The position numbers and the translations under genes were made by a program. A DNA stretch of 64,000 bases, taken from the NCBI GenBank assembly GCA_016271365.2, contig CM028129.1:1011295501-1011359500 (forward strand). The letters are read 5' to 3'. Origin of the DNA: Neoceratodus forsteri. Its lineage: Eukaryota; Chordata; Ceratodontiformes; Ceratodontidae. The notes under the pieces were generated by a model. The model worked only from the letters and a program-made list of their open reading frames with translations, searched no databases and was not told the origin of the DNA. Shown one piece after another: positions 51,648-63,840 of this stretch (within the stretch, counting starts at the first letter, position 1; each line of letters opens with the position of its first letter).

Positions 51648-53747
51648 TTTCTTGCACTTGTGCAAGCAAACATAAAAAGAGACTGCTATGGTTCTCAAAG
51701 CAGGTGGCTGGAAAGGTAAGGGCAAAAAAGTTAGCATTCATGAGGTATAAGGAGACACAGAGGGAGGAGGATAGCGAGGTGTATCTCAAGATGCAGAGGG
51801 AGGCAGGGAAAGCAGTCTGAGATGCAGAGGGAGGCAGGGAAAGCAGTCTGGGTGCAAAGGCACAGATGGAGGAGAAAATAGCACAGGCAGTAAAGAAAGG
51901 GGAGAATACATTTTTCAGATATATAAGCAAAAGGAGAAAAACCAGGGAAGGGATTGTAAGGCTAAAAAGAGAAGGGGACATGCGTGGAGGACCAGGAAAA
52001 AGCAGGCATCCTGAACAAATATTTTTGTTCAGTGTTCGTGGAGGAAGGGGAATGTGAGGGACCACGGTTAAGTGACAGGAGCATCAAAGGAAGGGTGATG
52101 GACACTAGCCCATTTACAGAGGAGAGAGTTCTGAAGGAACTTGCAAATCTGAAAGTGGACAAGGCAATGGGGCCAGACAGTATGCATCCAAGGATACTGA
52201 AGGAGCGCAGAGAGGTGCAGGCTGCACCTCTGACAGTCCCATTCAACCACTTACTGGAGGTGATAGTGTCCCTGGAAGACTGGAGGAGAGCAGATGTAGT
52301 CCCACTTTACAAACGTGGTAGCAGGGTGGAAGCTGGAAATTACAGGCCAGTCAGCTTGATCTTGGTGGTGGGGAAATTAATGGAATCACTGCTGAAGGAA
52401 AGGATTGTGGAATATCTTGATACCAGCAGCTTACAGGATCTGAGGCAGCATGGCTTCACCAGGGGGGAGGTCATATGAAACAAATCTGATTTATTTGACT
52501 GGGTGACCAGGGAAGTAGATAAGGGTGAAGTAGTGGATGTGGCCAACCTAGAGCCTACCTAGATTTCAGTAAGGCCTTTGGCAACATTTCACATAGGAGA
52601 CTAGTAAACAACCTGGGCAGCCTGGGAGTGGGGCCAAAAGTGATAAACTAGGTAAGGAATTGACTGGGGAATAAGCATAAGAGGGTCGTGGTAAATGGAG
52701 TTCACTTTGAAGAAGGGAGGGTGACCAGAAGGGTGCCACATGGATCAGTACTGGGACTGGTCCTCTTTAATGTATTTATTAGTGACATCACAGAGGGACT
52801 AGAAGGGAAGATGTGCCTTTTTTGCAGAGGATACTAAAATCTGCAAAAGGGTAGCCACTCCAGGGGGGATGGTGGAAAAAATGAATCAGATCTAAGAATG
52901 CTTGAGGAGTGGTCAAGAGTGTGGCAACTAAGTTTCAAAGCAAAGTGCAAAATCATGCATTTAGGGCATAAAAACCCAGGGGCAGAGTACGAGATGGGGA
53001 GAGTGGTACTGATGACCACCAAACAGGAAAGAGATCTGGGGGTAATCACAGCTGATGACCCAAAGGTGGCCAAACGGTGCAAGGCTGTGGGGAGAGCCAG
53101 TGGGATGCTAGGGTGTATAGGGAGGGGTATCACCAGCAGAAAGAGGGAGGTGGTGATACCACTGCATAAATCATTGGTGAGACCTCACATGGAGTAGTGC
53201 CCAGTTCAAGAAACCACATCTCTGGAAGGACATAGACAGAGCAGAAGTGATCCAGAGGAGGGCAACTAAAATGGTGCAGGGTCTGCTCCAGAGACAATAT
53301 GAGGACAAGCTAAGGACCTCAATATATACACCCTGGAGGAAAGAAGGAAAAGTGGGGATATGATAGACATTTCAAATATTTAATGGATATGAATAAGATA
53401 CAAGAGGGAAGCATTTTTCAGAAAAAAAGATGCTCAAGAACAAGGGGGCATGCTATGAAGCTAGAAGGGGTAGATTCAGGGGAAATATAAGGAAGTACTT
53501 CTTCACAAAGAGAGTGGTGGGTGCTGGAACAGCCTTCTAGCAGAGGTGGTGGGGGCCAATGCTGTGGAGGAATTCAAGAATGTATAGGATAGGCATAAGG
53601 GAACTTTAGCCATTAGGGATGGGAGAGTTGAGCCGGAAATCAAGTAGGATCTACGGTATTAAAGTTGGTAGTGAACATGGGCAGACTGGGTGGGCCAAGT
53701 GGTCTTTATCTGCTATCAAATTCTGTGTTTCTGTGTTTCTAGTTATA
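51648..53747 (+). mobile_element. CR1 retrotransposon, RT part, probably the continuation of E
   Basis: It starts in the APE-RT linker at nearly the CR1 coordinate where E stops at 43452. 51984-52478 encodes 'LKVDKAMGPDSMHPRILKER', 'NYRPVSLILVVGKLMESLLK' and 'LRQHGFTRG'. Later parts give '[20 protein letters not shown]' (53108-53167) and a tail 'ttctgtgtttctgtgtttct' at 53747. A small internal duplication, 'agatgcagagggaggcaggg', occurs at 51789 and 51820. Confidence 0.85.
51984..53197 (+). pseudogene. CR1 reverse transcriptase, broken
   Basis: The first palm segment is open to 52478, where a GG insertion or deletion around 'ggggggaggtcatatg' shifts the frame. The 'KAF' region reads 'RLGNISHRRL'-like, and the catalytic region (about 52820: 'CLFCRGY' in one frame, 'FAEDT' in the next) is shifted and altered. 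52898-53197 restores 'LEEWSRVWQLSFKAKCKIMH', 'LGHKNPGAEYEMG' and 'KRCKAVGRASGMLGCIGRGI'. Confidence 0.75.
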
Positions 53748-53995
53748 CAAGTTGCTGCATAAATTTGAATAAATACTGTATTTTGTTTTGACTTACTGAT
53801 GAGCAGCTCTTTTTTTCAGTTCTTACCAGTTTGCATCACTGCTCTAAGTGTAAATCCCATCTGACTCTTTTTCCTGCTTTACATGAAACTGGGTTTCATG
53901 GGACTCCTCCCCCACCTTCACTCTTTTAAAAAAGGATGAAATGCATTGCAAAAAAACTATGAGAAAGCATCAGCTAGGGTTGAAGCTTTATAGAC

Positions 53996-54697
53996 ATAGA
54001 AACATAGATATAGAATTTGATGGCAGATGAGTACTGCTTGGCCCACCTAGTCTGCCCATTTCCCTACCTGATGGATAAGCTGCAGATTCTAGTTAGTCAG
54101 CAGCTTATTTCCTCCTACCCCCCACTAGAATTGCCTTATGCCTGTCTCATGCATTTCTTGAATTCTCCCACTGTTCCTGACTCCACAACCTCCTCAGGAA
54201 GGCTGTTCCATGCATCCACAACTCTCTGTGAAAAAATACTTTCTAACATTACCTCTGAGCTGTCCCTCCTCTATCTTCAAATTATGTCCCCTTGTTCTTG
54301 CACATCTCTTCTTCTGAAATATACTACCCTCTTCTACTTTGTTAATTCCCTTGAGATACTTGAAAGTTTCTATCATGTCCCCCTTCTCCTTCCTTTCCTC
54401 AAGGGTATACATATTAAGCTGCTTTAGTCTGTTCTCGTATGTCTTCTGGTGCAGAACCTGCACCATTTTGCTGCCCTCCTCTGAACAGCCTCCACTCTGT
54501 CTATGTGTTTGCGGAGATGGGGTCTCCAGAATTGCACACAGTACTCCAGATGGGGTCTCACTAACTGTCTGTACAGAGGGATAACAACTTCCTGTTTTCT
54601 ACTGTTGATGCCTCTCGCTATGCATCCCAGTATCCCCCCAGCCTTCCTTACTGTCTTCTCACATTGCTTGCCCACCTTTAGGTCATCTGATGTAATT
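53996..54697 (-). mobile_element. CR1 retrotransposon H, 3' fragment, antisense
   Basis: 54675-54424 (minus) reads 'GKQCEKTVRKAGGILGCIAR', '[20 protein letters not shown]'. 54466-54194 continues 'QKTYENRLKQLNMYTLEERK', 'GDMIETFKYLKGINKVEEGS'. One frameshift separates them. The tail is at 53996. Confidence 0.9.
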
Positions 54698-55745
54698 ACT
54701 GCTTATAATTATGCTGTAAAAGGAAGGAAATGAGGTGGTAGGATAAATGAAAGTCCCCTTACTTAGTCTTGGTGTATGTGTAGTGTGGTATTCCTTGGGG
54801 TTTGAACAATCACATGATGCAGTGTTGTGTTTACCCTGTCTGTTTCACTATATCTCTAAACACTGGTGTGTGAATATTTTTTCTGTGCCTGGAAAGAGTG
54901 ACAAACTTAAGGCAATGGCAAAACTGTTGTGCACTCATTCAAACCATGAGAAGCACAATACTACAGACTCAGTAAGGGTCAGGTGATTTGTTTTCTACCC
55001 TACTATTACATTTTCTGGCATTAAACTTAAACCATAAGCAATAATAAGCATAGTTTCTGCAAGGAATTTTCATACTTTTTTTTTAAATGAAATTTAATAA
55101 CAGATACACATTACTTTGTATTGACATAATGCTTCAACCAAAATAGATGCTGTAATATGGTTCATCCATATTGAAGCGTGGTCAAAACCCGAGTGGTCAA
55201 ATAACATGCTGCACAGAGACCTGAAAAGTGCACTGTCCAGAACCACACTAAAATTCAATAAACTCTGAACTGCGCATGCTTTTTTGACTATGCGGTTTTC
55301 AACCGCACATCTGTTCTGTTGCGATCTTGACAGTGTACCCTGTAATTGAATTTTTTTTTTGCAATGAATATTAAATAAGCACATCACGTAGGCTGAAGTG
55401 GTGTGTACAGCTTGATCAATTGTGAATTACTGTTAGTAGTGCTTCTGGGATATCCAGAGGGAGGTGTAACAGTGAAACAGTGCTGCATGATTTGCAAAAG
55501 TATATGAACTTTGTTATTTATGGCATAGCAAGCACACAGGTGGTATAAAACACTGAGAACAGGAGCATCCCAGAAGTATTTGGCCAGAGCTTTCCCAGAG
55601 GGATGGGCATTAAGTTATGGGTCTACAGCTAGCTTGCTGCCTATTCTTGTGTATCATCAACAGCAATGTTTTCATAACTGGTAGTGTGAATTCATGACCA
55701 CTGGCAACATGGATCTCCACCTACAATATTTATGTTGTGGTTTTA
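54698..55745. other. no gene recognised
   Basis: It includes a poly-T tract at 55074-55084 and another run at 55351-55360 that bracket about 270 bp, possibly a retroposed piece. No coding frame is convincing. Its right end is presumed intron of the exon at 55750. Confidence 0.35.
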
Positions 55746-55749
55746 GTAG

Positions 55750-56157
55750 ATGGTGGTTTTAAAAATTGAAAAAGGTGCAGTTGGCTTCGATCTTTTAGAC
55801 TTACTCACCCCAGACCCCTATACAGCACACACTGGTAGATATCATGGGGCCCTCACAAATACATCTGGACATTTTGTTACAGAAGATATTGTTTGTCTTT
55901 TAGGGTTTTTGCAGCAGTGGAGTACTGTACAAAAAATGCCCACTGTCCAAGATTGGCAGAAGCATTACTTGGACATTAGATTTGTAAGAGCTGTGTGGGA
56001 TACTGTCCCTGTTTCTATAAAGGAAGCCTATCTTAGGGACCAGTTTTTGAACCTGTTTTACAGAATGAACATCCCATTTGAGGCAAAATCATTTATCAAC
56101 AGCATGAACAGGATAGTCCCAGGACTGAGCCCTGCTGGACTCCCATTTCAATAGGCA
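55750..56157 (+). CDS. terminal coding exon of an unidentified host gene
   Basis: An open frame of 135 codons begins after TTTTAGTAG (acceptor at 55749, phase 0) and ends with TAG at 56155-56157. The peptide has a mixed, complex composition with no repeats: 'GFDLLDLLTPDPYTAHTGRY', 'VTEDIVCLLGFLQQW', 'MPTVQDWQKHYLDIRFVRAV', 'KEAYLRDQFLNLFYRMNIPF', 'SFINSMNRIVPGLSPAG'. It looks like a mostly helical globular C-terminus. Unlike all other long frames here, it overlaps no transposon motif. ATTAAA at about 56206 could serve as a poly-A signal. I do not recognise the family. A processed pseudogene or unknown transposon exon are the alternatives. The upstream exons would lie at lower coordinates, beyond or between the repeats. 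Confidence 0.55.
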
Positions 56158-56935
56158 TAAGTTGTGATTTTGTACTATTGTACAGTAACTGCTTCTGTTG
56201 ACCAATTAAAAGAAAACATAAAACCTGTGGCTTACATTTTTAAATATAAATGTACATTTTAGCAAGTGTGATGTCTGTGTCATATCTCCACTGTATTGCT
56301 TTGAGTGTGTTTTGAAATAGTCCTATTTTTTTCTGGTTTAGGGTCTTGTTAATGATATCTTTTTTTCCACTCTATATTCATTATTTATCTTCTAATGAGT
56401 TCCAGAATCCAGTGACATTAGTCTAGAGGAAGCCTGACAGGAAACATTCCAATGTAGGGCATCTGCTCAACTGATATCACAGTGTTTTGGGACTGCTAAG
56501 TAATTCAGCAGTGAATATTGGGAAGTAAAAAGGATGCATTAACAAGGGACTATTTCAATACAAACACACACAACAATGCACTGGGGCTGGGATATTCAAA
56601 CTCTGTTTTGATTTGCTTCAGTAACACCATTTTGCAGCCACAAGGCAAGGAAGGACCTCAAAATGGTATATTGGATGGCACACTTAATGAGTCACTAATC
56701 TGTATGTAATCAACCCTAAAATATGCTGATAGTGCCTTGCATATACAGTAGGTGCAACAGCATATTGATAGGTTTGGAGAGACAGTAAGTAGACAGTGCC
56801 ATGCTAATTACCACCTCCCGAAACTAGGTCTTACCATCTACGTCCCCTTACCATAGTCCCCCGAGTATCTAGTGGTTCCCTCTGTCCCCAGACACCCCAA
56901 TAATATTATATGAATGTGGAGATAGGTACACAGGA
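56158..56935. other. 3' flank of the exon, no further gene
   Basis: A+T-rich flank. 56865-56890 has one unit of the 'tctagtgg...cccc' minisatellite word. Confidence 0.4.
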
Positions 56936-57208
56936 AGCAGAGGGTGGTAGTAAATGGAATCAAATCTGAGGAAAGGAGGGTGACCAGTGGGACACCTCAA
57001 GGATCAGTTCTGAGGATAGCCCTTTTTAATGTCTTCATCAGTGACATTGCTGAAGGGCTGGAGAGGATTTGCCTATTTGTAGATGATACAAAGATCTGCA
57101 ACAGAGTAAACACTCCAGAGGAGGTTGAAAGAATGAGGTCAACCAGTGTAACGAGGCTGTGGGGAGGGCCAGTGGGATGCTAGGGTACATAGGAAGGGGT
57201 ATCACTAG
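56936..57208 (+). mobile_element. CR1 retrotransposon I, internally deleted fragment
   Basis: The frame at 56944-57183 reads 'MVVNGIKSEERRVTSGTPQG', 'VFISDIAEGLERICLFVDDT', 'KICNRVNTPEEVERMR' (catalytic F-V-D-D intact), then jumps near 57142 to the 'GRASGMLGYIGRGITS' block, so about 180 bp are deleted. Confidence 0.85.
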
Positions 57209-57375
57209 CGTATGTATTTATGTTTCAGTTTCTGTCTTAAACTGTACTTTATTGTATATTTTTATGTTTTATAAATATCTGTTCAACTGGACGTCTGTGA
57301 AAATGGGCATGTTTGCTCACATACTCTCCAGTATAAAATAAAATTGATTGAAAATTGTTTGATTGATTAATTGAA
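57209..57375 (+). mobile_element. possible LINE 3' tail
   Basis: It ends 'ataaaataaaattgattgaa', then TTGATTGATTAATTGA, the short-repeat tail style of Rex1/L2-type LINEs. The body is not recognised. Confidence 0.35.
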
Positions 57376-58280
57376 GAAGGGAGGTGGGGATTAGACTGGG
57401 AGAACTTGGTGAAGTTCTGTCCCTTATTAAATAAGATCCAGAACATGGTGAAGTTCTGATTTATCCTGATTAGTTTTGATTAGTTCTGATTTATTGACCA
57501 ATATTTGAAAAAATGTGAAAAAATGCAATGTAATGGATTATTTGTATAAAAATTAAAGTAAAACTGCTAAATAAAAAAAGCAATCTGTCACTACTAGCCC
57601 CTTCATGGATGGCCTATAATGGTGGCATATCCTGCTCAGGCCCATGATATGAATGTGTTGTGAGATACAGACAGACAGATGCAAATAACCTACAGTATAT
57701 CATAGCACTAACAAGCACTGCAGGCACTGCCGGGCAGCTAAGATTTCTTTTTTTTATTAATGGTGCTGTATGGGTATTATTTTGATGGATGTTCCAGTCA
57801 GAGATGAACAAGACAAAGAAATGGACATAAATGATCAAATGAGCAGCACTAAGTGATCCCACCCACCGTACCCATGTGAATGATGCAACTGCTTTGCATG
57901 CCCCAGTGTACTGTGGTATATGGTACACTACCTGGTCCAAGAGGCGGTAATGTTTTCTAGTACTACAACTACTTCTACTGAATCTGATCAACATGCTGAG
58001 GAATGGATGCTGAATCCTTAAAGAAGAAAAACGAAAGACACAGTGATCACCACCCAGGCAGGCAGCCAGTCACACATCTCATTAGTCAAGTGCAGTGCAG
58101 TCTTATAAAAGTTTGCCACTGCCACCTGAAGACACACAACACAACACAATCATATCCTTCCCAGTTCCACAGTTGCTTACTGCTAGCAACTGCTGAGTAA
58201 TTTAAGTATCACAAATAAAATATAGTAATATAATAATCTCAGCCCAGTTACTGTAGGTGAGATGTAACCAGGCTAGCATA

Positions 58281-58315
<35 letters not shown>

Positions 58316-58677
58316 ATAAAGAAATTATATGAATTTTCAATTTAGTAGCATTTTTTCTGTGAAGTATTTGCAGCCAAATATTGGGGACATGAGAAATATA
58401 CAAAGAATATTTAGCTTCTGAACCTTCAGGCATCTGCTAAGTCATGAGTGTACGGAAATTAAAACAGCACAGTCAGGACTCAGGATCAGTTGCTGAGGGC
58501 AAAAAAAATGACAAGTAGTGGTAGTAAGGAGTAATACTGGAGTAAGGACAAAACTTGATAAATAAGTAGTAGTCATGACTTGTGAGGGCAAAAACTGATA
58601 GTAGTAGCAGTAGTAGACATCAGTACTGGGAAGGCTTTGCCCATGATTCAATGTGGGGAATAGCTCCTCCCACAACC
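57376..58677. other. no gene recognised; (CA)n at 58282-58311
   Basis: A+T-rich DNA with a CA microsatellite at 58282-58311 and GTA/TAG-rich simple sequence at 58510-58620. Confidence 0.5.
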
Positions 58678-58687
58678 TCTATATAAG
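58678..58687 (+). promoter_or_regulatory. TATA box candidate
   Basis: CTATATAAG after a 'gctcctcccacaac' GC-box-like word. It stands at the start of the pyrimidine-rich region. Confidence 0.35.
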
Positions 58688-61600
58688 TCCTGCAGTATAA
58701 GCACTTCCCCAACTTAGGGAGTGTTTTTTGTTTTGGCTCCTGCATGGCTCGTGCGGTGTTTCCCTGTCCTGCTGCTCATTTGTGATTTCCCTTGTCCTTC
58801 TGCCCTCTCCTTTTTTCTTTTTTCCCCCTTCTCCTCCTTCCCGTGTGGTTCCTCCCTGCCTGTGTCCTGCCTTTGCCTGCGGCCACGATGGCCGCCTCTC
58901 GCCTCCCTTTCTTGCTCCTTCCCTCCTGGGCGTTCTGGGGTTCCTTTTGTGTTGTTGCTTCCTTTTTGGGTGATTCCTCACTCAGCCCACATTCCTGCTA
59001 CCGGTGCTTACAGACATCCCCACTCCTCCTTCCTACTCAGTCCTTTCATCCCGTAGTGTGCCCCCACTTCACATCCTTCCTGCACTCGTTCAGTCCCTTC
59101 AGTATTACCTCTCGTGGCTCCATTTGGCTTCCAGTTTTGCCCAGCTCCTCCAGTTCAGTTCCCCTTGGCTTTCTCCTCCATGCCAATGAAAGGACTCCAC
59201 TGGCAGCTACACATCCTACGTAGTAAGTACATCCTCTATCCTGTACTGCTGCACTTGTTCTATTCTGCTTCACTGCTGCCGCTGTCCCAAGGCACAGGGC
59301 AGCCCAGCTTGCCTCTCATACATCACCAGAATTTACCATCTTGGGACAGCAGATGCTCAGCTCACTAACCGGAACATATATTTCATGGTTATCATTGCAC
59401 CATGTAGCCTACATTCTGCCTAGCATACCTCCAAGACAGGGGCCCGTCATGCATCGACCTTAGTCAATTCCATTCATCTAACTTATGGATTAGACCTTTG
59501 AGGACAAACACATTACATAAGTTCTATGCAGGGAAATGAACAACAGATTGGACGGTAACTTTCTGCCATGCAGCTTTCAGACATTGTTTAGTCTGTAGCC
59601 ATGGCCTCTCTCTGCTCCACATATACATGGACTCGTTTCATTTCTCTACGCATTCTTCAATTCCTGTCTTCTCAGCCATTGGGGGGGGCACTCTCCACCT
59701 TCCTTCAGACTATAAGCAAATGGGGGGTACATAGGAATGTAGGGGTCTGTTTCAAGCTGATTTGTACATCACTTCCAGCAAGCTTCAGCTCTCCCATTAC
59801 TCACTCAATCCCGCTTCATGTGGCTCACGTCTCATATCAGTAGTTCATTTGTGATTTCCCTTCTAAATAAATTCAATGACATCTAGTCCCTCAGCTATAT
59901 CACTCACTGCCCCTACTTCCTTCGTTTGTATGTCTCCATCCTATGACCAACTCCCCTTTTCTTCTGCCTTCTTTCAATATTGTTCCTTCCTGCTACTTCC
60001 GCTGCAAGGCACTTTCTTCATTATCATCACTACTTGGTGTTGTTATTTACCCCTTCAGATATCTCGATGTCAACTACTCTTTATCATTCCATTCCTGTTA
60101 CATGCCCTAATTCTACTATCCCTCTACAGCAGCGTTTGCACTTCAGCCAGCTCATAGCAGCAGTATTCCGGACTTTGTCCCTAACTCATACCTCCTGAGG
60201 TATTGAGTGAAGATAGGCTTGCCCTGCCTACTGGGGATGGGATTCCATTACATTTACCACCCTCTACTACTTACCACCTTGACATACTCCATCCCTAACT
60301 CCGCTGGTCAGCATCAAGTGAAGGTTAGCTTGCCCCAGCTACTAGGGATGGGAGCCATGTCTATGATCTACTGAGTTTTACCTCACCTTCTCTACCTCAT
60401 ACAAGTTGCTGCTTCTCTTCGGGATTGGAACTTTCACTCCGCATGTCACCATCATCATATCCGCACCCAACTGCCTCATTTCAAGAGCTATTCATCCCAG
60501 CCATCACTGTTGGATATCTGAGTCTACATTACACTACTTCTCCTTATGCTTTCTCAGCCTGATACACCACTGCTGCTTCTCTTCGGAATTTGGCTTGAAC
60601 GGCTTGCCTTCTCCAACCTCTGTAGCGGATGGCCACCTGCCTTTACATTCTGCTGCTTCACACATATCCACTCGTGCTCTGCCATATGATGCTACAAACC
60701 ATCTGGAACTGGACTTGGTCCTGCTAGCAATCTCCATTCCTCCTTGCCCTCAATCTGCATGTCCTCTCATCAACATCCTGGAATTGTAGCCTGTCCCTGG
60801 CTCTACTGGATTTTTGTCCCCTCCATATTTACCTGGTTATAGTTTCCTGTTGAAGAGGACCTTTATCATCCATTTGCTTCCATTCTCCTCTCTTTGCAGA
60901 GTGTGATCATAGACCTGTTTTCTCTCCTTGTTCACCGTGACTGAAAGCTGGTGTCTGCAATCAACTGTTTCCATTTGATATGCTCTCTGTCAGACTGTTG
61001 CTTGCTGCTCCCTCCTCGACTGGAGCATCTTCCAACTGTGCCTTCACCTTACCCAATATCTGGAGTGCTCTGCCCTGCATCTCACCCCACCTAATTCACA
61101 TAGAAGGCGGCATTTGCACCTGCTGGTCCATCCTTCTGCAATGTCCATATCCTACCTCATTGGCAGTTCTCTCCAGTCTCAGGATCAGTTTCTCTGACTA
61201 CCTTCCAGCCTTCCTCACCTTTTACCATTCCGCTCCTTCATGGACCATCATACTTCACCCCCTTGGCCAACTTCCCTTCATGGTTTGGATCTTGCCGGCT
61301 GGTCCGCTATCCATCTTGACACAGTTCGAATGCCTCTGGGACTTCCTTGCTGCAGGTCACCCGTCTAACAGATGGCCGAGTTTAGTTTCCATTTCAGATG
61401 TGGAACCTTTATCCTTCTTTGCTTCAACTCCTTTCATCCCTTCTCTAGTTGCTGGAAATCATCATTGGATGTAGGACTACTGTACCTCAATCCAGATGAT
61501 CTGAGTACTGCACTTTGTTTTTGATCTCCATGGATCGTCCTCTAGTGACTGCTACATCCTTCCTGCATCCTGCTGCTGTGCCCTGGGCTGACCCAGTTCT

Positions 61601-62829
61601 GTTCCTTCCTGCATGGTTTGTCATCTGGCTTCACCTACCTCATCACCTTCCCTGGATAGGTCCTCTAGTTCCTCAGGATTCAATCCGGACTTTCTTCCCA
61701 TTTGGCTAGCTGCCTCTCAACTCTGCCTTTCAGGTTCAGGGGTTGTTCTGTTTGCTGTGGCTCTTTTGGGCCTAGTACCTAATCTCTGACCAATACTTCT
61801 ACTAGGTCAGCTGCTGTTCCTTATTATTTATTTCATACTCCTACTCTGGCCATTCTAACAGTACCCTTCCACTTCACATTAGATCACTCGTTCATTACTC
61901 TGGATAAATACTACTGCCAGCACACATCCCTTGGCAAATATGCCTCACAGACTCTTTCATCATCATAGAGATTTATATGCTGCCCAATCAACTCCTCAGG
62001 ATTATTCATGAAATCCCATTCACCTGGACAAAGGAAGATCTTCTCAGTCTATAATGGATATACTCTCTAACTCCTGTCTATTCCATTACCATGATTTTCC
62101 TGTCTATTTTGTCTCACTGGCTATTCTCCTCCTCCATGGAACTACGTAAATCCTTCTACTGTGCTTTGATTTGCAATTAGTATCCCTTCTATGGATACCA
62201 GGAATTGAAGAATAACCCATTCAATGACGAACATCATCTGTCTTACCTTCTGCAGCCTCTCCTACTACCACTGACTCCTATTCCTCCACAGCCATTGCTC
62301 ATTTTAGGAATTTCACTGATGTCTTCCAGAATATTCATCTTGGGATCTCCACCACCTAGCTGATTACTATCTCCATGCTATCCCAGCCATTGCTTTCTCT
62401 CCTGGACATCATCATTCTGTATATAATCATCTGCAACTTTTCACCGAGTACCTTCAGCCAGGTTAACTGCCCTTCCAGTGGACCCTTCAGCCTCTTCTTC
62501 TCAAATTACCTTATTAATCTCTGCAGTAAAGACTATCACCGAGAACTGACTCTCCTGAATTCTATCCAGCAATCTGCACCAGTCAAGACAAATTCACCAA
62601 CTTAGTCTTATCTCTCAATCGGTCTTAATCAGTCATAGCACTAAGATTCTGTGGCATCCTACATTAATCAATCTCACTACCAATTCAGCCTACAGACTCT
62701 TCCTTATATCTGTCTCCAAGCTTCTCTCAAGTACTCCGGCATCAGGATTACCTGTAAACTTAACTGACCATATACCACCACAGTGCATCACCTAGAAGAT
62801 CACACCACAGAAATATCCACACTTACTTC
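58688..62829 (+). other. pyrimidine-rich region without recognised coding capacity
   Basis: The plus strand is unusually rich in C and T over more than 4 kb. Many short frames occur (the longest at 60980-61474, 164 residues), but none has a domain and composition explains them. It could be the internal part of a large non-coding retroelement or an old satellite. Confidence 0.4.
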
Positions 62830-63840
62830 AGGCAGTGTACTAGTGGAGCATTGACATATAAAGTCTTGAACATCATGACCAAAGAAGCCATCCATCCCTT
62901 ATACCAAATTTCCATTTATTCCCCATATACATTAGGCTTCCATCTGGACCACATCTGCAAATCTTCTTCTATTCATTTACTAATCAGTTATGGCATTACT
63001 CTCATCAGTCACTCAAACTCTTCTCTACTCATTTACACTGTGATGCTTACCTAGGGAATCATCGCTCACTAACTGATTCTTTACCTCCAGTCTACCTTGA
63101 ACATCAAACCTTACACTAATTGGATCAGGCACCCATAATTTTACAAATTACAAATCCCACAATGTATTGTCTGGTTTTATATCGACCACATTATGCTCTC
63201 CCAACTCATTCCACTCCTACAATCCCTTTGGACATGTGTCTTTCGTCACCTTGGAAATATGGACTACATTAGCCCTTCTTCAACTGGATCTGCTCCACAC
63301 ATAGGATTCTACCATCCCTACAGAAAAGAAATACCCTTCATCCTCAGGATCACCATTCAGTCTGCATTGTCCTTGGATCTGGAATGAACCGTCATCTCCA
63401 TGGCACTCAAAGATTTTCTTCTACTCATTTCTACTTCATGGATGCTTCCTTGGTGACTCCTTGTTCATTGCTGAATTTCTTGCCTCTAGACCATACCTTG
63501 ACATTCAGACCTTTCACAAGTTGGATCAGTCACCAATGACGTCTCATACCATAGTGTTTCCACCATTTCCCATCTAGTAAATTATCAATCAAGTCATGCT
63601 CCCTCTAATGATTACACCCTTGCAGTTCCTTGGGACAAGCATCATTCATCATCTTGAAAACTCTGACTTCCTTCACCCTCCTTCACCTGGATCCACTTCA
63701 CACTTTGGATTCTGTTGCCCCTTCAGAAAAGACCTACTCTTCAACCTCAGGGTCATCATTCAATCTGCATCATTCATGGATCAAGGATGGATCATCATCT
63801 CTCCAAAAAGCTCACCACCCTCAAAATTAGCTATGGTTAC
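62830..63840 (+). repeat. tandem repeat with period of about 400 bp
   Basis: 'tactcatttacactgtgatg' (63023) recurs as 'tactcatttctacttcatgg' (63421). 'caatccctttggacatgtgt' (63219) recurs as 'cagttccttgggacaagcat' (63619). 'cttcaactggatctgctcca' and 'cttcacctggatccacttca' keep the same spacing. About 2.5 units. Confidence 0.65.

Noticed and set aside
59996..61474. Several frames of 70-164 residues in the pyrimidine-rich region
   Set aside because: They reflect C+T composition. No domain, no codon structure, and many similar frames overlap.
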